Source: Apteryx mantelli
Taxonomy: Eukaryota > Chordata > Aves > Apterygiformes > Apterygidae
Length of the DNA stretch: 64,000 nt
Assembly (NCBI RefSeq): GCF_036417845.1
Contig: NC_089979.1
Span: forward strand, 51,560,275 to 51,624,274
Reading direction: 5' to 3'
Shown here: in pieces, positions 35,591 to 49,572 of the stretch
Position numbering within the stretch: position 1 is the first letter of the stretch
Layout of the letters: each line of letters starts with the position of its first letter
The notes under the pieces: model-generated
What the model was told of the DNA's origin: nothing
Databases searched by the model: none
Seen by the model: only the letters and a program-made list of their open reading frames with translations
Translations under genes and position numbers: made by a program

Positions 35591-37961
35591 ACTAAAAGAT
35601 GATGTTTCCATTGTTTAAAAATTATTAACATCCAAGGACCAGAAAGTGAAATATTTAGAATTTCACAAGCAAAAGAGTCTCAAAACTGCTTCTCTGAATT
35701 AAAGTACATGGAAGGATACCAGTTTACTTTCTAGAGTTAACACGCTGAAATCCTTCTCAGTTAATGCATATGAGTCACTGTTACAAAATAGGTTTATTGG
35801 CGTCTCAGCCAGATATGGCATCAAACGCACACCGCTGTGATCCTCTGCTCTCTGCGACTCTTGGCCTCGAGGTCAGCAGCAGATAAAGGAGCAGCCTGGG
35901 GACACTTCATTTACCGCTGGAGAAGCCGCGCTAGGAAGGCAGTGACGGCATCGGACAGTGTCCGCTGCAGCGGCGGCCTCCCGACCTCGACGCACCTTGT
36001 GAAAGGCCGTAAGGCGGAGCGAGAGACCAAAGGCACTGTATCATCATGCAGGGTTTTGTTAGACTGGGCAGCAAGCACTTCCGATTTTCAAACCGCCCTG
36101 CAATACCAGTATTTACTAATGCGGCCGGCTGTGCTAACACTGGCGCTGCACTTGGCAAATGCGGCCCACTCTAAGGACACTGCAGACTTTTGCAACATGC
36201 TTTTTTGCAAGTGGTGTGTAGATGTCAGGTTTTTTTGACATAATTAAATGAATACACTGAAATTATCATTAAGTACCAAAGCCAATTTTCAAGTGCATCT
36301 CTTGGGCACGGCTAGATGGATAGTGCAGGGATGTTATTACAGAAGAGGCCCTCAGATCCAAGATGCTACTGAACTGGGCTTTTCCCCCTTCTTCTGCCAG
36401 TTTTGGCAGTACGTACGAGCCAGCTGAACATGCTCCTGTATTTTTATGTTACCGACAGAACCAGAACCGTGTGGGTCACTCACCCCAGTGTGTGCTGCAG
36501 AGTGAGTTTTCTCCTTCTGTACAGAACGGATTTGTTGCTGTTCACACGAGCGCAAGCAGACCCGCGAGACACCGAAGAGTTTGCACATACACAAGTTGAC
36601 ATGAGAGTCTTGCAAAGAAGCTACTGTTCTGTCTGATATATAGTGGGAGTTCCTATTCTAGAGAGATTTCAGAATCTGCAAGAACTCCTATTTTAGCGCT
36701 ATCAGCCAGGAAGACATCTGTTAAGCATGACATGATGTTTCCCTCCCCTCCCTCCAGCACAAATTCTTCTACCTCTTATTGTTTATATTGTGGCAGAGAT
36801 TGTAGACTCTCCTACAAAGACAACATAAAGTGAAATAATTTCTCTGGGATAGACCAGAATTTAAATATGACTAATACAATTAACAAATGCTGGAGGGTTT
36901 GTGTTGGAAAATTATTTGAGTTGCCTTTTCAGAATCGTTCCCTCTCAGGCTGTTTGTATCACTTTTAGAAATGCTACAGGGAAGTATCCTTTTTACAGCT
37001 AGAAACTTCACCACAGAAAGAGGACAAACTGAAAGCAATTCTCTTTCCCCACAGCCATCTTCGGGGAGGAAGCTCAGCAATTCCTCACAAACACCTGAGG
37101 ACTTGCAGTAAAAAACTTCTGCAAGTCCGGACTAATTCAGCTATGTAAAACTATAAGAACATAAAGCCAATGCAAGCAATAATAAACTTGGCTCCACAAG
37201 AAGGGAGGAAGCTGCATGTCACACAGGTTGGAGTGCAAACTGCACGTATTTCAGAGTAAAAACAAAGAAAGACCAGAAATGTTGTGCGTCTTACACCTTG
37301 AGATAAAGCCTGCAGTATTTACTGATGCAAAATTCAGCCGGACCTCAGCAGAGTTTTACTTTAGCCCAAGTGAGGCTCCCTGGGGTGACGTTGGTGCATT
37401 TATCTCTATCCCCCAGGCAGCAGGGCCACGCGGGCTCGCTGCAGCTGCAGATCGCGCCTCATGCATGTCCAGCACGGTGTGTGCAAATTCTTGTCCCCAT
37501 TAATTGCTCTCTGCATCCATAAGGAGTGGGGAAAAGAAAAGAAAAAAAAAATCTACGCGCTTGTAGCTGCCAAGCGCTAATGCGAAATGCTGGCCAAGTA
37601 ACGAAACTTTAATTACAAACTGCAGCTCTCCACTCACAACAAAATGTTCAGTGCTGACATCAGAGCCACTCTCAGCTGCTCCAGCACTGGCAAGAAGTAG
37701 TAATTAAAGCTATATTCCGCTCAGGACCACAGATTGGTCTCAGTCTGCATCCGGTAGGTCTACAAGTCTGCGGTCATTTTGCAGAGGTCTGTTAATACGA
37801 AGATGGCTGTGTGCACTCGGGAAAAAAAACCCACAGGTTTCTCGCTGACCTCGGACTGCAATTTGCCTTAATTGCAGCATATGCCCATTTTTGTCTTTCA
37901 GAAAGAAAATGGCTTGAAATTGCAGCCTACTACACTGCTGTTCACACTGATGTGAACTGCT

Positions 37962-37975
37962 GGGGGGGGGGGGGG
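37962..37975 (+). repeat. G14 homopolymer in CABLES1 intron 7
   Basis: Exactly fourteen G on the + strand, so C14 in CABLES1 sense. It is the same length as the runs at 23,693 and 60,504. Confidence 0.9.
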
Positions 37976-40296
37976 ACACCAGTTGAGTCAGGAAAGGATA
38001 AAATTGATGCAAGTAAAGTCTCCTGTGTAGCCAATGTGGCCTGCTATTAACCAGCTCAGTGCTTAAACTTGCCTTACTTGCGGCCCAAGTCTCAAAGTCC
38101 TATTTAAACCCGTGAGCTCGCTCCGGGGGCACTACAACACTGCTTTTTTCCCTTCTCTCATCTAAAGGGAGCATTGGTGCCTAGTGAAATTTCTCAGCAA
38201 GGAGGTGAAGGACAAATACCCATTCTTTAGTTTCTTGTAAAGCTGCGTAACTCCTATGTTGCACCATAGCTAGACTGCTTCACCCAGGGGCAGGCCAAAT
38301 CCTTGAACCCTGCAACAAGAGAGCTCTTGGCACACACCAGTTATTCCCATCAATAAAAGAAACACTGCACTTAATTTCCGTGAGCCCTTTCTGAGATTAG
38401 TGCCTTCAGAGAGAGAGAACAGAGCGCTGCAGACCCTAAGGCAGTGCTGAAGTATGACGGCTGGAAGTCAAACCCAGGCAAAAAAACAAAATGCGAAATA
38501 AGGCATTTTTCCAGACACAACAGCAGTTGACCTAGAGAAAATGAAAAAGCGGGAAGACCTCTCTCAGTGCTTTTCTGCAAGATGTATCCTAGACAAACAA
38601 TGACATTGATTTTAGTAATTACTCTTGAAGTCTGTTTGCCCCCTTAAAAATACCTGGTCATATCTCTACCACAGTGGAAACCCCCAGCCAGCTCCTTACC
38701 GCAATGAAAGTCCAAACATGGACCTCACAGTCCTGTAGTTAACTGAAGCTAGCCAAAGCAGGCAAAAGATGGGCATCAACCACCTGCTCCCAGGAGGAGA
38801 TCTCCCCTGCAGAAAGCTGTCCTGGCTGCCTTATTTTGGCTCGCCCCACTGCGTCCACCTCAATGCCAACTTGCAAAGGGATCAAAGACTTCAGGTGATC
38901 TTAGAGGACTCAGATTTGCAGTCTGAGGAAGGCTGGGAACACAACAACAACCGCTAAAACTATGTTTGCTTTGAAGGCCAGTTAAGTTTAACAGCTCTTT
39001 TTTTTGTTTGAAGGAAGACAGTTCCATGTCCATAGCAATAACCGTATCAAGAGCTAACAAATATTCTCCCCACCAGATGTATCTGCCATAAAGGGCAGGC
39101 ACTTTGTCGGTTGCCAGCCAAAAATAACTTGCCAATCCTAAAAGTAAAACTGGCTGAAAGTAAACAGAAGGGATTCTCAATTTGTCACTTGAACATTTAA
39201 CTCCCATGTAGCCTCAGAGCTCAGTGAAGCCTTTTTGTGCAACACACACATTCATCCTGCTGGCAGGAATTTTGTGACTCCACATGAAGCACATAAAATA
39301 TATTCTTTTGAAGAAGGAGCACTTGAGAATACTGTTATCAAATAAAGACCAGGGTGGGGGGCAGAAGAGAACCTACAAGGACTATCTTTACGTGCATCAG
39401 TAGTTCCTTAACTAGCATCTTCATGGCCTGTTCCAACTTAAAAGAAGCCAGGAATAACATTTTGGACCATTTATTTTATCAGTATTTCAAATCCTATCCT
39501 ATTTGTATATAGATAAAAGTACTGAGTCATCACTTTGAAAAAAGAATTAGCTTTTCCCCAACTACCTTACCACTACTTCGGATATATAATTCAGATAGAT
39601 GTGTGCTAACATGCTTACGATTGTACTACATCTTGCAATATTTCTGCCAGAAAAGTATGCTGAATTCTAAAGACTTGGTGCAACTAAAAAAAGGCTACAG
39701 ACTCCTCACCACACAAAATATTGAGTCAGAGCTCAGATAAAGGCACAGTCCTGAGTCTGTACTGTACAGTTATGAGCATTGGATATGGTGAAAAATATAT
39801 AGGCTTTGCCAGTAATTGCTGCAATTAAAGGAAGGACTGTCCCATGGCAAAATAAATATCTGGGAAACAAAGACTCTACCACACACTGAAGTTCTGTTCT
39901 GATGAATGAATGATAAGCATCAAAACACAATGCAGTTTCAGGACTTTAGAAAAACCCTAATGGGTATCCTCCCATGTTGCAAGAGATGCCAATTAGAGGA
40001 AGGAAAAATTTTCCTCTGAATGAAAGAGAATGAATGCATTGTTTGAACAAGCCTTTCATCTAAAACATTTATGAAATGAAGCAGTAATAAAAGCATTTAC
40101 TTTTATAATACCTCCATGAGTTTGTTTTTACATGTCCCAGTAAGTAACTGTCATTTAGAACAAAGCATTCCAACAGCTGTTATTAGTAGATTAAAAAAAG
40201 TAATAATCTTCTTAAAATAGGGCCAAATGCAACTCAACATTCTAAACATTGTTAGCAAAATTAATCTATGGTAACCTAGGTTTGCATATCACTTAC

Positions 40297-40400
40297 CATA
40301 TATGAAGGGAATATTAAAACCCGCTTATGTTTGCCACATGGCCATTGGGGATCATCTAGAAGATTTGGGTCATATTCAACATAGTCTCCCAGGTCACTAC
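40297..40400 (-). CDS. CABLES1: CABLES1 exon 7
   Basis: A 104-base exon after TTTTATAG, with donor ATATG|GTAAGT. Two bases complete a glycine codon split with exon 6 (G|GT), then 34 residues: SDLGDYVEYDPNLLDDPQW and CGKHKRVLIFPSYM. The acidic LLDDPQWPCGKHK block is a CABLES hallmark immediately before the cyclin-like domain. Confidence 0.95.
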
Positions 40401-41345
40401 CTATAAAATAATTGTATATATAAGAAAGGAATTAATTGCATCAAGAAATCTCTAGACTTAACATAATGGCAAAAAAGTTCACAGATAGTGCACAAAATGA
40501 TCTTCATGCAGGATTTTTGAAAAAGTCTAAAGATTTTGAATATCCCAACTCTTACTCTTTCAATAATAATATAATTTGCAAAGATATAGAGAACCCACAG
40601 CTTGTGAATTATCTGGTAACTGTGAACTTGGGGCTTAGAGAACTGCAAAACTGTACGCCTAGAAAACTGCAAAATTATCTGTAACTCCATAATCAAGCCA
40701 CAGGCTATAAGTCTGCCAAATTAATGTGATTCCATATACCCTGCCATGTCCAGATGAGAGGAAAGTGAGTGGGAAAATATTTCTGCCTTTTAAGCCCAGC
40801 AACAAGTTTTCATCTGTTTATGCAAATGTTTTCACTTTTTTCAATTAACATGCCAAGATATCCTAAGCATATAGGGCTTTGGCTAATGTTTTGTGCCCAG
40901 TTCTGTAAACACAGCTCTTCCCACTCTGATAAAGGTCACAAGTATGATTTACACTTTTAGCTTATGACTGCCATGTTGCCACTGTACATTTTCCACAGCA
41001 AACCAAGGCAACGATGAGCCATAGGTCGGAGGAAGAAACGACGCCAGTTACACAAGGAGGCACGCCGACCATCACCGGGGGCTGGCAAGATGACAACGCA
41101 CCAGCAGTCTTGTTTCCTTAACTTTCCACGAGCCCTAAGCCAACTTGGCTAAACAAGCACAGGACAAAAGTGCCAAAGGCACTGCAAGATTTGCATGATG
41201 TACGACATCAGCTAGAGACTACATTCTGCTTAATCTAAGCAAAAGAGGGGTTAAAACGTGGCGTAGCTCCACCAAAAATCCTTCCCAATAATTGCCTATC
41301 ACGAGGGTATGCAAGGATATTAAAACAAGCTGCTTAATAAGCTAC
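40401..41345 (-). other. CABLES1: CABLES1 intron 6
   Basis: A 0.95 kb intron, donor GTAGCT, acceptor TTTTATAG on the minus strand. A CpG-containing patch lies near 41,010-41,090. I see no other element. Confidence 0.8.
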
Positions 41346-41502
41346 CTGCATCAATGCTCCCTTGGGTGCTGTTAGCTCTTGCCAAAGAAAGGCTACGATG
41401 GCTTGCATTGCGAAACTGGGAGAAGGACGAGGTGGAGTCTATCGTGTTCCTCCGCGCTCCCAGAGCATTCGTTGGAAATAAGAACTGCGTGTAAGAAACA
41501 GT
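41346..41502 (-). CDS. CABLES1: CABLES1 exon 6
   Basis: A 157-base exon after CTTTTTAG, with donor TGCAG|GTAGCT. It encodes 52 residues plus one base: TVSYTQFLFPTNALGARRN, then a serine-rich run (IDSTSSFSQFRNASHRSLS) and a tail ending STQGSIDA, with the final G starting the glycine codon completed in exon 7. The serine/arginine-rich low-complexity character fits the regulatory, probably phosphorylated, linker of CABLES proteins. Confidence 0.93.
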
Positions 41503-43005
41503 CTAAAAAGAAATTCAAAACGGACAGACAGTTATTCTCAGCCCAGCTCAGCCACAACAGGATTCATTCGGTGCATCCCAATTTGAAGCAAGGGAAGCCA
41601 CATTAGTGAAGGATTTTTTTGATTTGATATTTAGGAACAGATGAACACCAGTCTCCTACATTTGCTGCAGTGTAGTCAGCTCATCCATGCATGAAAGCTT
41701 TTGCAAATGCATTCATATCTTAAACAAAATAAAACAGCAAACACACACACAAACTCTGATATACTGGATTTACAAAATCCTACTTAAGGAGCACAGTTAA
41801 AATATACCGATTTGGTCATTTTTTTTCATTGGGCCTTCTCTGTAGCAGATTTCAGCTGCTTCATTATTGAAACAGCGCTCTCCTATATATGTCACTCAGC
41901 ACAGATCAGCCAAAGGCAAATCAGCTTCAACACTACTTGAACTTGAGCACTTTCTCTGGTATTTTTCTCCATTAGGACTTGACAAAGTCTTTTTGGTGTC
42001 ATATGCGAGATACTAGTCTACAGCAAGGGTTGCTGGAGACCATCTGCTACTTACCAACGTGGACTATGTTTGAATGAATAACTTGTGACAAAAATATTTT
42101 TAAAGGATGTACCAATTTTCTACTTGCATACTTGGACAAAAGTAGACTATGCCTTGCTTCTTATAGGTTTATCTTCCAAAAATACCATAATACTGAAGAA
42201 AAAAATTAGTCTCAGACCCTAGACTGATTTATGAGCAGGTCAGAACAGGTATCAAATAAAAGATGTGAGCTTTAACTTATATATAAGTGGGCAGATTGTC
42301 CTCAGGAATTTACAGCCTGTGCTCTGGCCTGTCACTTGGTTAGGTGAGCATGCAATGTGTAGCAGCATTGACCCAGGACCTTAAATAAATGACAGGAGAC
42401 TGGATGAACAAACTGTAAAAAATGAATCAGGGTTTCAGCCAAAAGGTTTTCATTTATGAATAAAATTGTCTCTTTTCTATATATTTGCTTAAAACGAATC
42501 ACTTTGCCTGAAGATTCATAATTACGTTTTCCATTCAAATGAATACACTCACAGATTTTGAAATACTCATCAGGTTTGTACTAGCATGTTCCTGCTCTTT
42601 TGGACAAATACACTGTTAAGTAAAATTTATTTTATTAAATAAAATTGAAAGCAAACAAAATTACAGCTTATAACTATTACCAGAAATTATTTTCAAGCTG
42701 CTGTCAATATGCTCTGCAGTGATATGCCAGAGCCAGGGGAATACTGTGTGATTCAGTAATGCTTTACAGACTCAGATGTTGTTAGAGGCGGATTTCTTCA
42801 AGGAAAGAGAGTGGTTTGCATTGACAGCTTGGACAGTCCTCTTGCATTTCTGCTAATTTTATTTGCAGTTTTTACATATTGTGCTTTAACTATTGTGTTG
42901 CACTACCCATTGTAATTGATTTTCAGATTTCTATCTGTCATCAGTTACATCATGTTTTTTCGTTATTACATAAAATCTGCAGACAAGGAACTGAAGCATT
43001 CCCAC
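41503..43005 (-). other. CABLES1: CABLES1 intron 5
   Basis: A 1.5 kb intron with donor GTGGGA and acceptor CTTTTTAG. It holds an AT-rich inverted repeat (TTTTATT/AATAAAA) near 42,630-42,645 and no other recognisable feature. Confidence 0.8.
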
Positions 43006-43105
43006 CTTCCCATCCGCTCCCAGCTCCACACCTTCAAGACCAATTATTTCTTTCAGACACACTCCTGCAGAATGGCATTGACGTCCACCGTCCAACTTCA
43101 CATCC
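43006..43105 (-). CDS. CABLES1: CABLES1 exon 5
   Basis: A 100-base exon after GTTCTCCAG, with donor GGGAAG|GTGGGA, a weak donor. One base completes a glycine codon from exon 4 (GG|G); 33 codons follow: DVKLDGGRQCHSAGV, then CLKEIIGLEGVELGADGK. The KEIIGLEGVELGADGK block is strongly conserved in CABLES1. It joins exon 6 in phase 0, giving ADGK|TVSYTQF. Confidence 0.95.
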
Positions 43106-45584
43106 CTGGAGAACAAAAACCAGAGGTCAGTACCTTTTTCTTATGAGAAGCAGAAACACCTCTTAATACACACACCTTAATTACCTTCCACCACACAAAG
43201 CTGAAATAAGGTAACAGCAATAATTCAAACATATCAATGCAAAGTACCGACCAGACAACTTTTCCTACAGGCAGCGCTGTGCTGTTTAAAATACTTCATA
43301 GCTGTAAGTTATACAAAAATCCCACTTTCTGCCAGGTTGCACCCCATCTTCAACTCATGGTGCAAAAATCAGTTCCTAATAATTGGGTGCATCGAACAGA
43401 ATTTAGAAGTAGGAGGGAATTGGGAATCATATAGACTTCAGGTGAGACCCAGTGACCTAGCTTAAACACCTTAAATCCATCTATCTGATAAACCTACCCT
43501 TCTACAGTAAATGTCTAGGTTTCCCTACATTGCTGGTACTGAAAAATAGCTGCCTTGGAAAGCCATTGGCGGGCATTCCTGCTCGTCTAAGCACAGAAGG
43601 GTGTTTAAAGATGAGAGAAGAGGCTCCCCTCCTTGAGGCCATCAAGAGGAATCCAGCTTTCCTTCCATCACCTCCGGATGGAAACTTGGGTATTTATTTT
43701 TGGAGGACTGATCCATCTGGCATTTTACACTTAAAGTTAAATGACATGCCTAAGAGAATCAAGCTGTAGCCCATGCTTTAGCCTCATAATCGAGATGACA
43801 GTGAAGATAAAAAAGACTATAAATGAATTTGAGCTCCACAAATGATGACTCTGTACAGCTCCAGAAAATTTATCTTGTGATATTTTGCTGGCTGATTTCC
43901 ACTTAGGTCCAAGAGTGTGCTTAAACTCTGTGCCTGCAATTTAAATTAAGCATATACTTAGTCATCTCTAGTTGAACAAGGTTTTGTTTAGCCTCATTCC
44001 AGTATCGTTTCTAGGTGTGTGTGATCCAACTGATTTCAATGGGAACAACAGCTTCAATTTGCTCAGATTACTGAAGTTAAAAAGGTGCTCAAGTGCTTCA
44101 CTGGATCACGGCCTGCAAGGTTTTAGCTAAAGTCCACTGTCGTCACATGAGAGATGCTGACACTAAACCCTACGCAGAGAAGTCCTGCAGACTCTTCCCT
44201 TGATTACTGGACTGGGCTGTTCTGCATTTTCTCTTTGCATATTCTATTTCCCTTTCTTCAGTTTGCAACTTGTCATTCATTTTATTTCTCTGAAAAATGG
44301 AAATAAAGGAGTTCCCAAGAAATCACATATCTTATGTCTAAAAAAAAAAATCCAACACATCTATCTGCTGGAAAACATATTCCTGTGACAAAGGAAAACA
44401 CTGTATCAATTATTTAATCCAAACAAAGCCCTCTTAATTTCTCGACTGGGATTCACTTAGCACAGCGTCACATTATCGTTCTGTTTCCTGATACCATATT
44501 ACTGAGAAGTTGGAAAAATAATCATGTAAAAACAACCATCTACGAGAAGCATCAGGTTAGCCTCTTCGTTCCTGTGCAGAACATGCTTAAAGTAACTATT
44601 TCTCATAGAGAAAAATGCTAAATAATAATCATTTCAGTAGGCCTTAACTAAGAAACAAAACATACAACTTGAAAAAGCGCCCAACCCCCCAAATCAAAAC
44701 AAAAATCTGAATTATCTTAAATAATATCAGAACAGTTCAGTTTCCTTTGCCTCAAAATCCTACAGACACAGACTAAGAAATAATGTCATTATGCCTACGA
44801 AAACAAGTCGGGGAGAAGACTCTCCCTGCAGTTAATAGTCAAGGAGAAAGAACTTGGTTAACACCTCAAAGGCAAAGCTGGCACCCCACAAGGAGTCAGC
44901 ACGGCAGCTTTTCAGAAAACACTGGCTCTGGGGACTTAAAAGAAATGAGCTCTTTGGGAGCAGAGCCCAGGGTCATCTGGCAAGGGCAAGCCTGCACTGG
45001 AAGGAGTCCTCGACATGAGCTAAGATCGATGAAGAACAGTGCCTCCAGTTTTCCTCTCTTCCTGATGTTTCTGAAAGAAGCCCCCACCTTCAGGGCCCTG
45101 AAACGCCGCTGCAGTTTTTCCCCCTCAGCCTAAGGGTTTTGCAAGGGCTGCTTACTCTTCCCCTCCTTTGCACAGGTCCTGTATTTGTAGGTAGTCCATG
45201 ATTGCTCGGGTTGTAAAACAGAGTAATGAAGTATTACTGTGTGGAAAGAAACTTGTTGCCCTCAAAGCCGAGAGAATTTAACTCACTTCCCTGAGAAAAA
45301 CCAATACAAAACAGTCTGCTGTTTCTCATCTGTGCATAAATGAGAAAGATCATGCTAGTTTACACAGAACCTCCTCTCACCACTAAAAGATCTTGGCAAA
45401 CATATAACATGCAATTCCTAAGCTACTTCACTTCATTGTTTTCGTGTTGCCTATTACTAAGATCAACAGCAAGCCAAGTTTTTGCAAGGCAAACCTTGAT
45501 TTTTTTCCCCCCTCCTATTACAGACAAGTTCATGAATTTTGCCTCAGCAAATCTGTTTTGGGGTATCTGCTGACCGAGCCAGCT

Positions 45585-45607
45585 AAATAAAATAATAATA
45601 ATAATAA
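45585..45607. repeat. (AAT)n microsatellite
   Basis: About six AAT units preceded by AAATAA. It is a simple repeat in CABLES1 intron 4. Confidence 0.85.
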
Positions 45608-48600
45608 CCCCTTTTTGGAATGTAAACTAAGTCAGGTTATAGTTGCTCTTGCGGGGAACTGTCATTAATGGCAAACTAAAAAAGAGCATAGCACGGGTGT
45701 TTGGGGAGCTCCTCCACCTGGGAGAGCAAGGCCAGGGGCTGCAATCCTGCTGCTGCGGGAACCCCAAAACAGCCGCTTCCTCATGCAGCTCTGGAGACCC
45801 CAAAGGGCTTCTTAGCCAACTAGGCAGGAGTGGGGATATGCCTCCGCTTTGCTATCTGCAAAATGGGTAAGTCGTGCCCGGGAAACAGTTGGGATGGTTG
45901 TTGGGGTACAGCAAGTGCAGAAAGGGCTGGCTACGCCAGGGCGCAAACCACCGCCGCCAAGTTCTCCAACACTCAACCACGGTCAATGGGCCCCACGGAG
46001 GAGGGACCATACAGAGGATAGGCACTTCAAAAAAAATCGAACTCTATGTTTAAGTTATTCAGATTATCCATAGCACCGAGGAGCCACGTAAACCAATATC
46101 CAGTAGTAAAAGGTGTTTAAAAACACAGAATAGAAAAGATAGTCCTTGCCAAAGAGACCTTTAAGCAAAGAAAACTTACTTCTTTTCCTCACTTTTTATT
46201 TTCCTGGGCTTTATATTCCAAAAGCATTTTTTTTAAAAACAAAATTTTCAAGGGATTTGAGCAGACACCAAAAAGTTAAAATAAATCATGGGAACTTAAT
46301 TTTGCAACCTTCACTGTATTTGAGCAGGGAAAGCTTAAGGAAACGACAAGATCAGGATGACATTTCCTTAGGAGACAAAAAAACAGATCCCATTTTCCTA
46401 CGGAGTTCAGGGAGTTGCCTTGGTTTACATGCATGTCAAACTCTTAAATACTGTATTCTATTTGCGCATCTCATTTCCAAAAAGCGTGTTGCTGAGAGGT
46501 GTTATAAACCACGCTCAAAACTAAGCATATCATTTTGGTTATCTGAGACTGAAGAAAACAAAAAAGAAGAAAGTTTCTCCTGCTAATACATTTTAGAGTT
46601 TTTCTGGAACAGTACTGCATAACTTGAGAATGCAAATTTATTGTTGAATGATGACAATTTTTCCCGAATTTTACCTTTACCTAGAGTATTGAATAAACAA
46701 GAATAAAAACAGGAAATCTCACCCTGTGCATTTTATTAGTCAAGCATGGATTAACAGACTATAAATTGGATATTATCAGCTTTGGAAGTGTAACATTTCT
46801 TTAATGAATCAAACGTATGCTTTGACGTGATATATAAAGCCCCATGCAAGATTCCTGCCGGGCACTTGCTCTTTAAATGACAGCAACAGTTGAACACTTT
46901 AACTTGTGAATAATTTAGGAGTCAATTAAATATTAAATGGATTTCTAGATACATAAAAAGCCCTTCTACTTTTTGCAAAAGTAATCTGATAATTGTTATT
47001 TAGAGATGTGATCTTTTGTGTCTGTATTTTACACTTAGTGATTCCTAACTATTAAGATTTACTCCAAAAGCAAAGGCAGTTCATGAGACATCAAGACAAA
47101 ATTCTGTTCTTATTCTTCGCTGTAAATAATTTCTACTCACTGTCTCTGTTTACATGGACGAGGGAAATGACAGCTTTGGAAGGGATGTGCTGCCAGCCAG
47201 TCCAACAGCGTTTCTCCCACTGGCAACGCTGATTAAAACTGCCTGCTTTAGTTGATCTTTGTTTTCAGATCCTAATTGCCATTAGGATTGCTAGAACAAC
47301 AACTCTATCTGCAATTTACAGGGAAAGGAGGTGGAGAAACTGGTGGAAAGACTCCTCTAATGGGCCAGTATCCTTTTCTTTTCTCTCTGTTCAGGTGTCA
47401 ACATGTCAGCTCTTGTCTTGATGTTTTGCTCAACATGGAGAAAAAGCTCAAAATTTAAACCTATTGCCTTTTGGGAATTCATGAACCTCACAAAAAAATG
47501 AGCAATGGTGGCTTTATAAAATTCACACATGAGATTATTTAGTTTGAAATGCCCTGTTGTATGGGAACAACCCAGATTTATCTATCTTTCTGTAAAGTGA
47601 ATATGCACTTGTTAATGTTTCTTGTTCTGTTTGGGAGAGAAGAGGGTACTGGGTAGAAGCAAGGAATGTGGGCAATGGTAAAGAAAAGCAGGGACATTTC
47701 AGTCTCCCTGTTATATGCTAAAAATAGATAGTTATTCTTCCCAAAGTCTATGGAATGATAAATGCTCAGGAAATGTGCCTGAGATTGATGACTTCATCAG
47801 AAGTGCCTCTCACATAGAAATCTGTTGGGGAAGAAGAAGAGCGAGGAACTTGGTAACAAGTCTGACGGACATAACAGTATCCTGCTTTGCTGTGTGCTTA
47901 CTTCTACTATCCAAAGGGCAATTTTGATGCTCTCATTTCTCCTTTAAATGTTTCCCCTGTTTTCTACATTCACTGTAATGCCTGTTACCTGACCTGCCAA
48001 ACCAACTGACGGCGTGTGGGACAAACTCACCTAATTGTTTCTTTATGCCTCATTTTGCACAACACTGAAGATGAACGAAGATTGCTTCCGAATGCAGAAA
48101 TGGCAGCCTATGCCAGTGCCTGGCCTACGGATTCACTGAGCATTGCAGCTACGTGTTATCTGGGATGATAGCACTGAAAATGTCGTCTTCTCGGCATCAC
48201 TGAACTCACTGGTGCTCCCACCAAGCACTTCAATGAATAAAGTTTATTTCAATGCTGATTTAGCTGTAAAAACTGGAAGAAACTCATTTGCAGTATTTCG
48301 GAGAAGAACACAAATTCTTTTTATCTAACTACTTAATGCTTTGCTTCAGAAGAATGATCGATTTCCCATGCTTCAATCCATTCAATTACTTGCATTATTT
48401 ACTTCAACTAATGGCAAGTTTAGTCAGATAAATTTCTATATCCATGTCAGAGAGCAATACTCAGCAGCTACACTTACTGCTGGCAAGTTTCTAACCTCTT
48501 AATGAATTCAGTGCCATGAGGAATAAAACATAAGGTGAGCTGGCCAGTTTTATAAGAACATGCACTATTTGATGCTCTGGATTTTCCTATACTTTCGCAC

Positions 48601-49554
48601 ACCGCCTCCAGCCCCAGTGACACTCATCCACTTCTGCTCCAATGACTGACAGTTGAATCTGAAACTAGCCGCGTTCCAGTGTCAAATCTGTGTGACAGCA
48701 TCAGCTCTGCTCTTTCCTCTCGTCTTTTAGATTAATCTCCTTTACAGAAACTTGGAAGCCCTTAACAGTTTCATAGAACATCACAAAATAATATAAAATC
48801 ATAATAGTTATGATTTCAATCTGTGAATGAGAATAAATGCTTAATATTTGTTATTAATAAAAAACAAACCTAGAAAAACCCCTTTTCAAAAACATGCTTT
48901 TCAATTAAGAAGCATAATAATGTCTGCCAAAGAAAAAAATTAACACAACAGAACTATACAACCAACCAACTTCCCTACCTTTTTTCCTGGGGGTAAAGAC
49001 AACACGATAACCTTTTCCTCCCTTTTAACACTGCTAAAAATGGCAGATCTACATTATCATCTCCTTTTTAGGAAACTTTTAGGCACTTTAAAATACTAAT
49101 GGAAACTAGTTTATTCTCGGTTTTATACATGCATATGCAGGACCTCTGTGCAGGCTACTGTGTCCTGCGGGCCACTTGGGGCTACTTAACCAGTGCCCGC
49201 AGTTAGGCTTGCCAGCGCTGTACCGTCTCCTTGGAAGCTCAAGGAAAAATGGTGCCTAAAACAACTGAATTCCCATGCCAAGTGCATATAGGCAGTGCAG
49301 AATAGGCCAGAAGCCTCTTATGACCTATTATCGAGGAAATACAGCTCGGCTTTATTAGGTTACACTTGAAAATGGCTAATATCCCCTATGCTTGTCTGAT
49401 CCCCAACTCCTGTTTCCAAGGGCTTAAATCCAATCCACCTCAAGTCAATCTCCAACTAAATAATTCCTTTAAATCCTGTTTCACCCATCCAAAAGTGGCT
49501 GGGCTTGAGTAGGCTGCCCCAACACAGATCCCTTTTGAGGGCCTAGTGGAGGGC

Positions 49555-49572
49555 CACGTGCACGCGCGCGTG
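49555..49572. repeat. CG/CA alternating tract with E-box CACGTG
   Basis: Eighteen bases of perfect purine-pyrimidine alternation containing CACGTG (49,556-49,561) and four CG steps, flanked by CC/GG so that its ends are nearly complementary. CpG-rich for its intronic surroundings. Confidence 0.65.

Larger units (their letters stand above)
30385..40296 (-). other. CABLES1: CABLES1 intron 7, with internal CpG-rich region
   Basis: A 9.9 kb intron, donor GTAAGT, acceptor TTACAG. Its middle (about 32,000-36,200) is richer in CpG than the rest of the window, with one dense island at about 33,290-33,525. It also holds an alternating TG/CG tract (31,075-31,106), a possible CR1-type relic (about 34,660-34,715), a polypurine run (35,561-35,590) and a G14 run (37,962). 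No extra CABLES1 exon is supported. Confidence 0.75.

Noticed and set aside
35837..36238. 133-codon + strand frame in a CpG-containing part of intron 7
   Set aside because: No domain, no splice structure and a composition that looks like translated non-coding DNA.
42625..42650. AT-rich inverted repeat with AATAAA on both strands
   Set aside because: A short palindrome in an intron can arise by chance, and there is no 3' end context or transposon terminal structure.
46146..46586. 146-codon + strand frame antisense in CABLES1 intron 4
   Set aside because: Low-complexity, lysine/serine/leucine-rich translation of AT-rich intron with no domain; chance frame.
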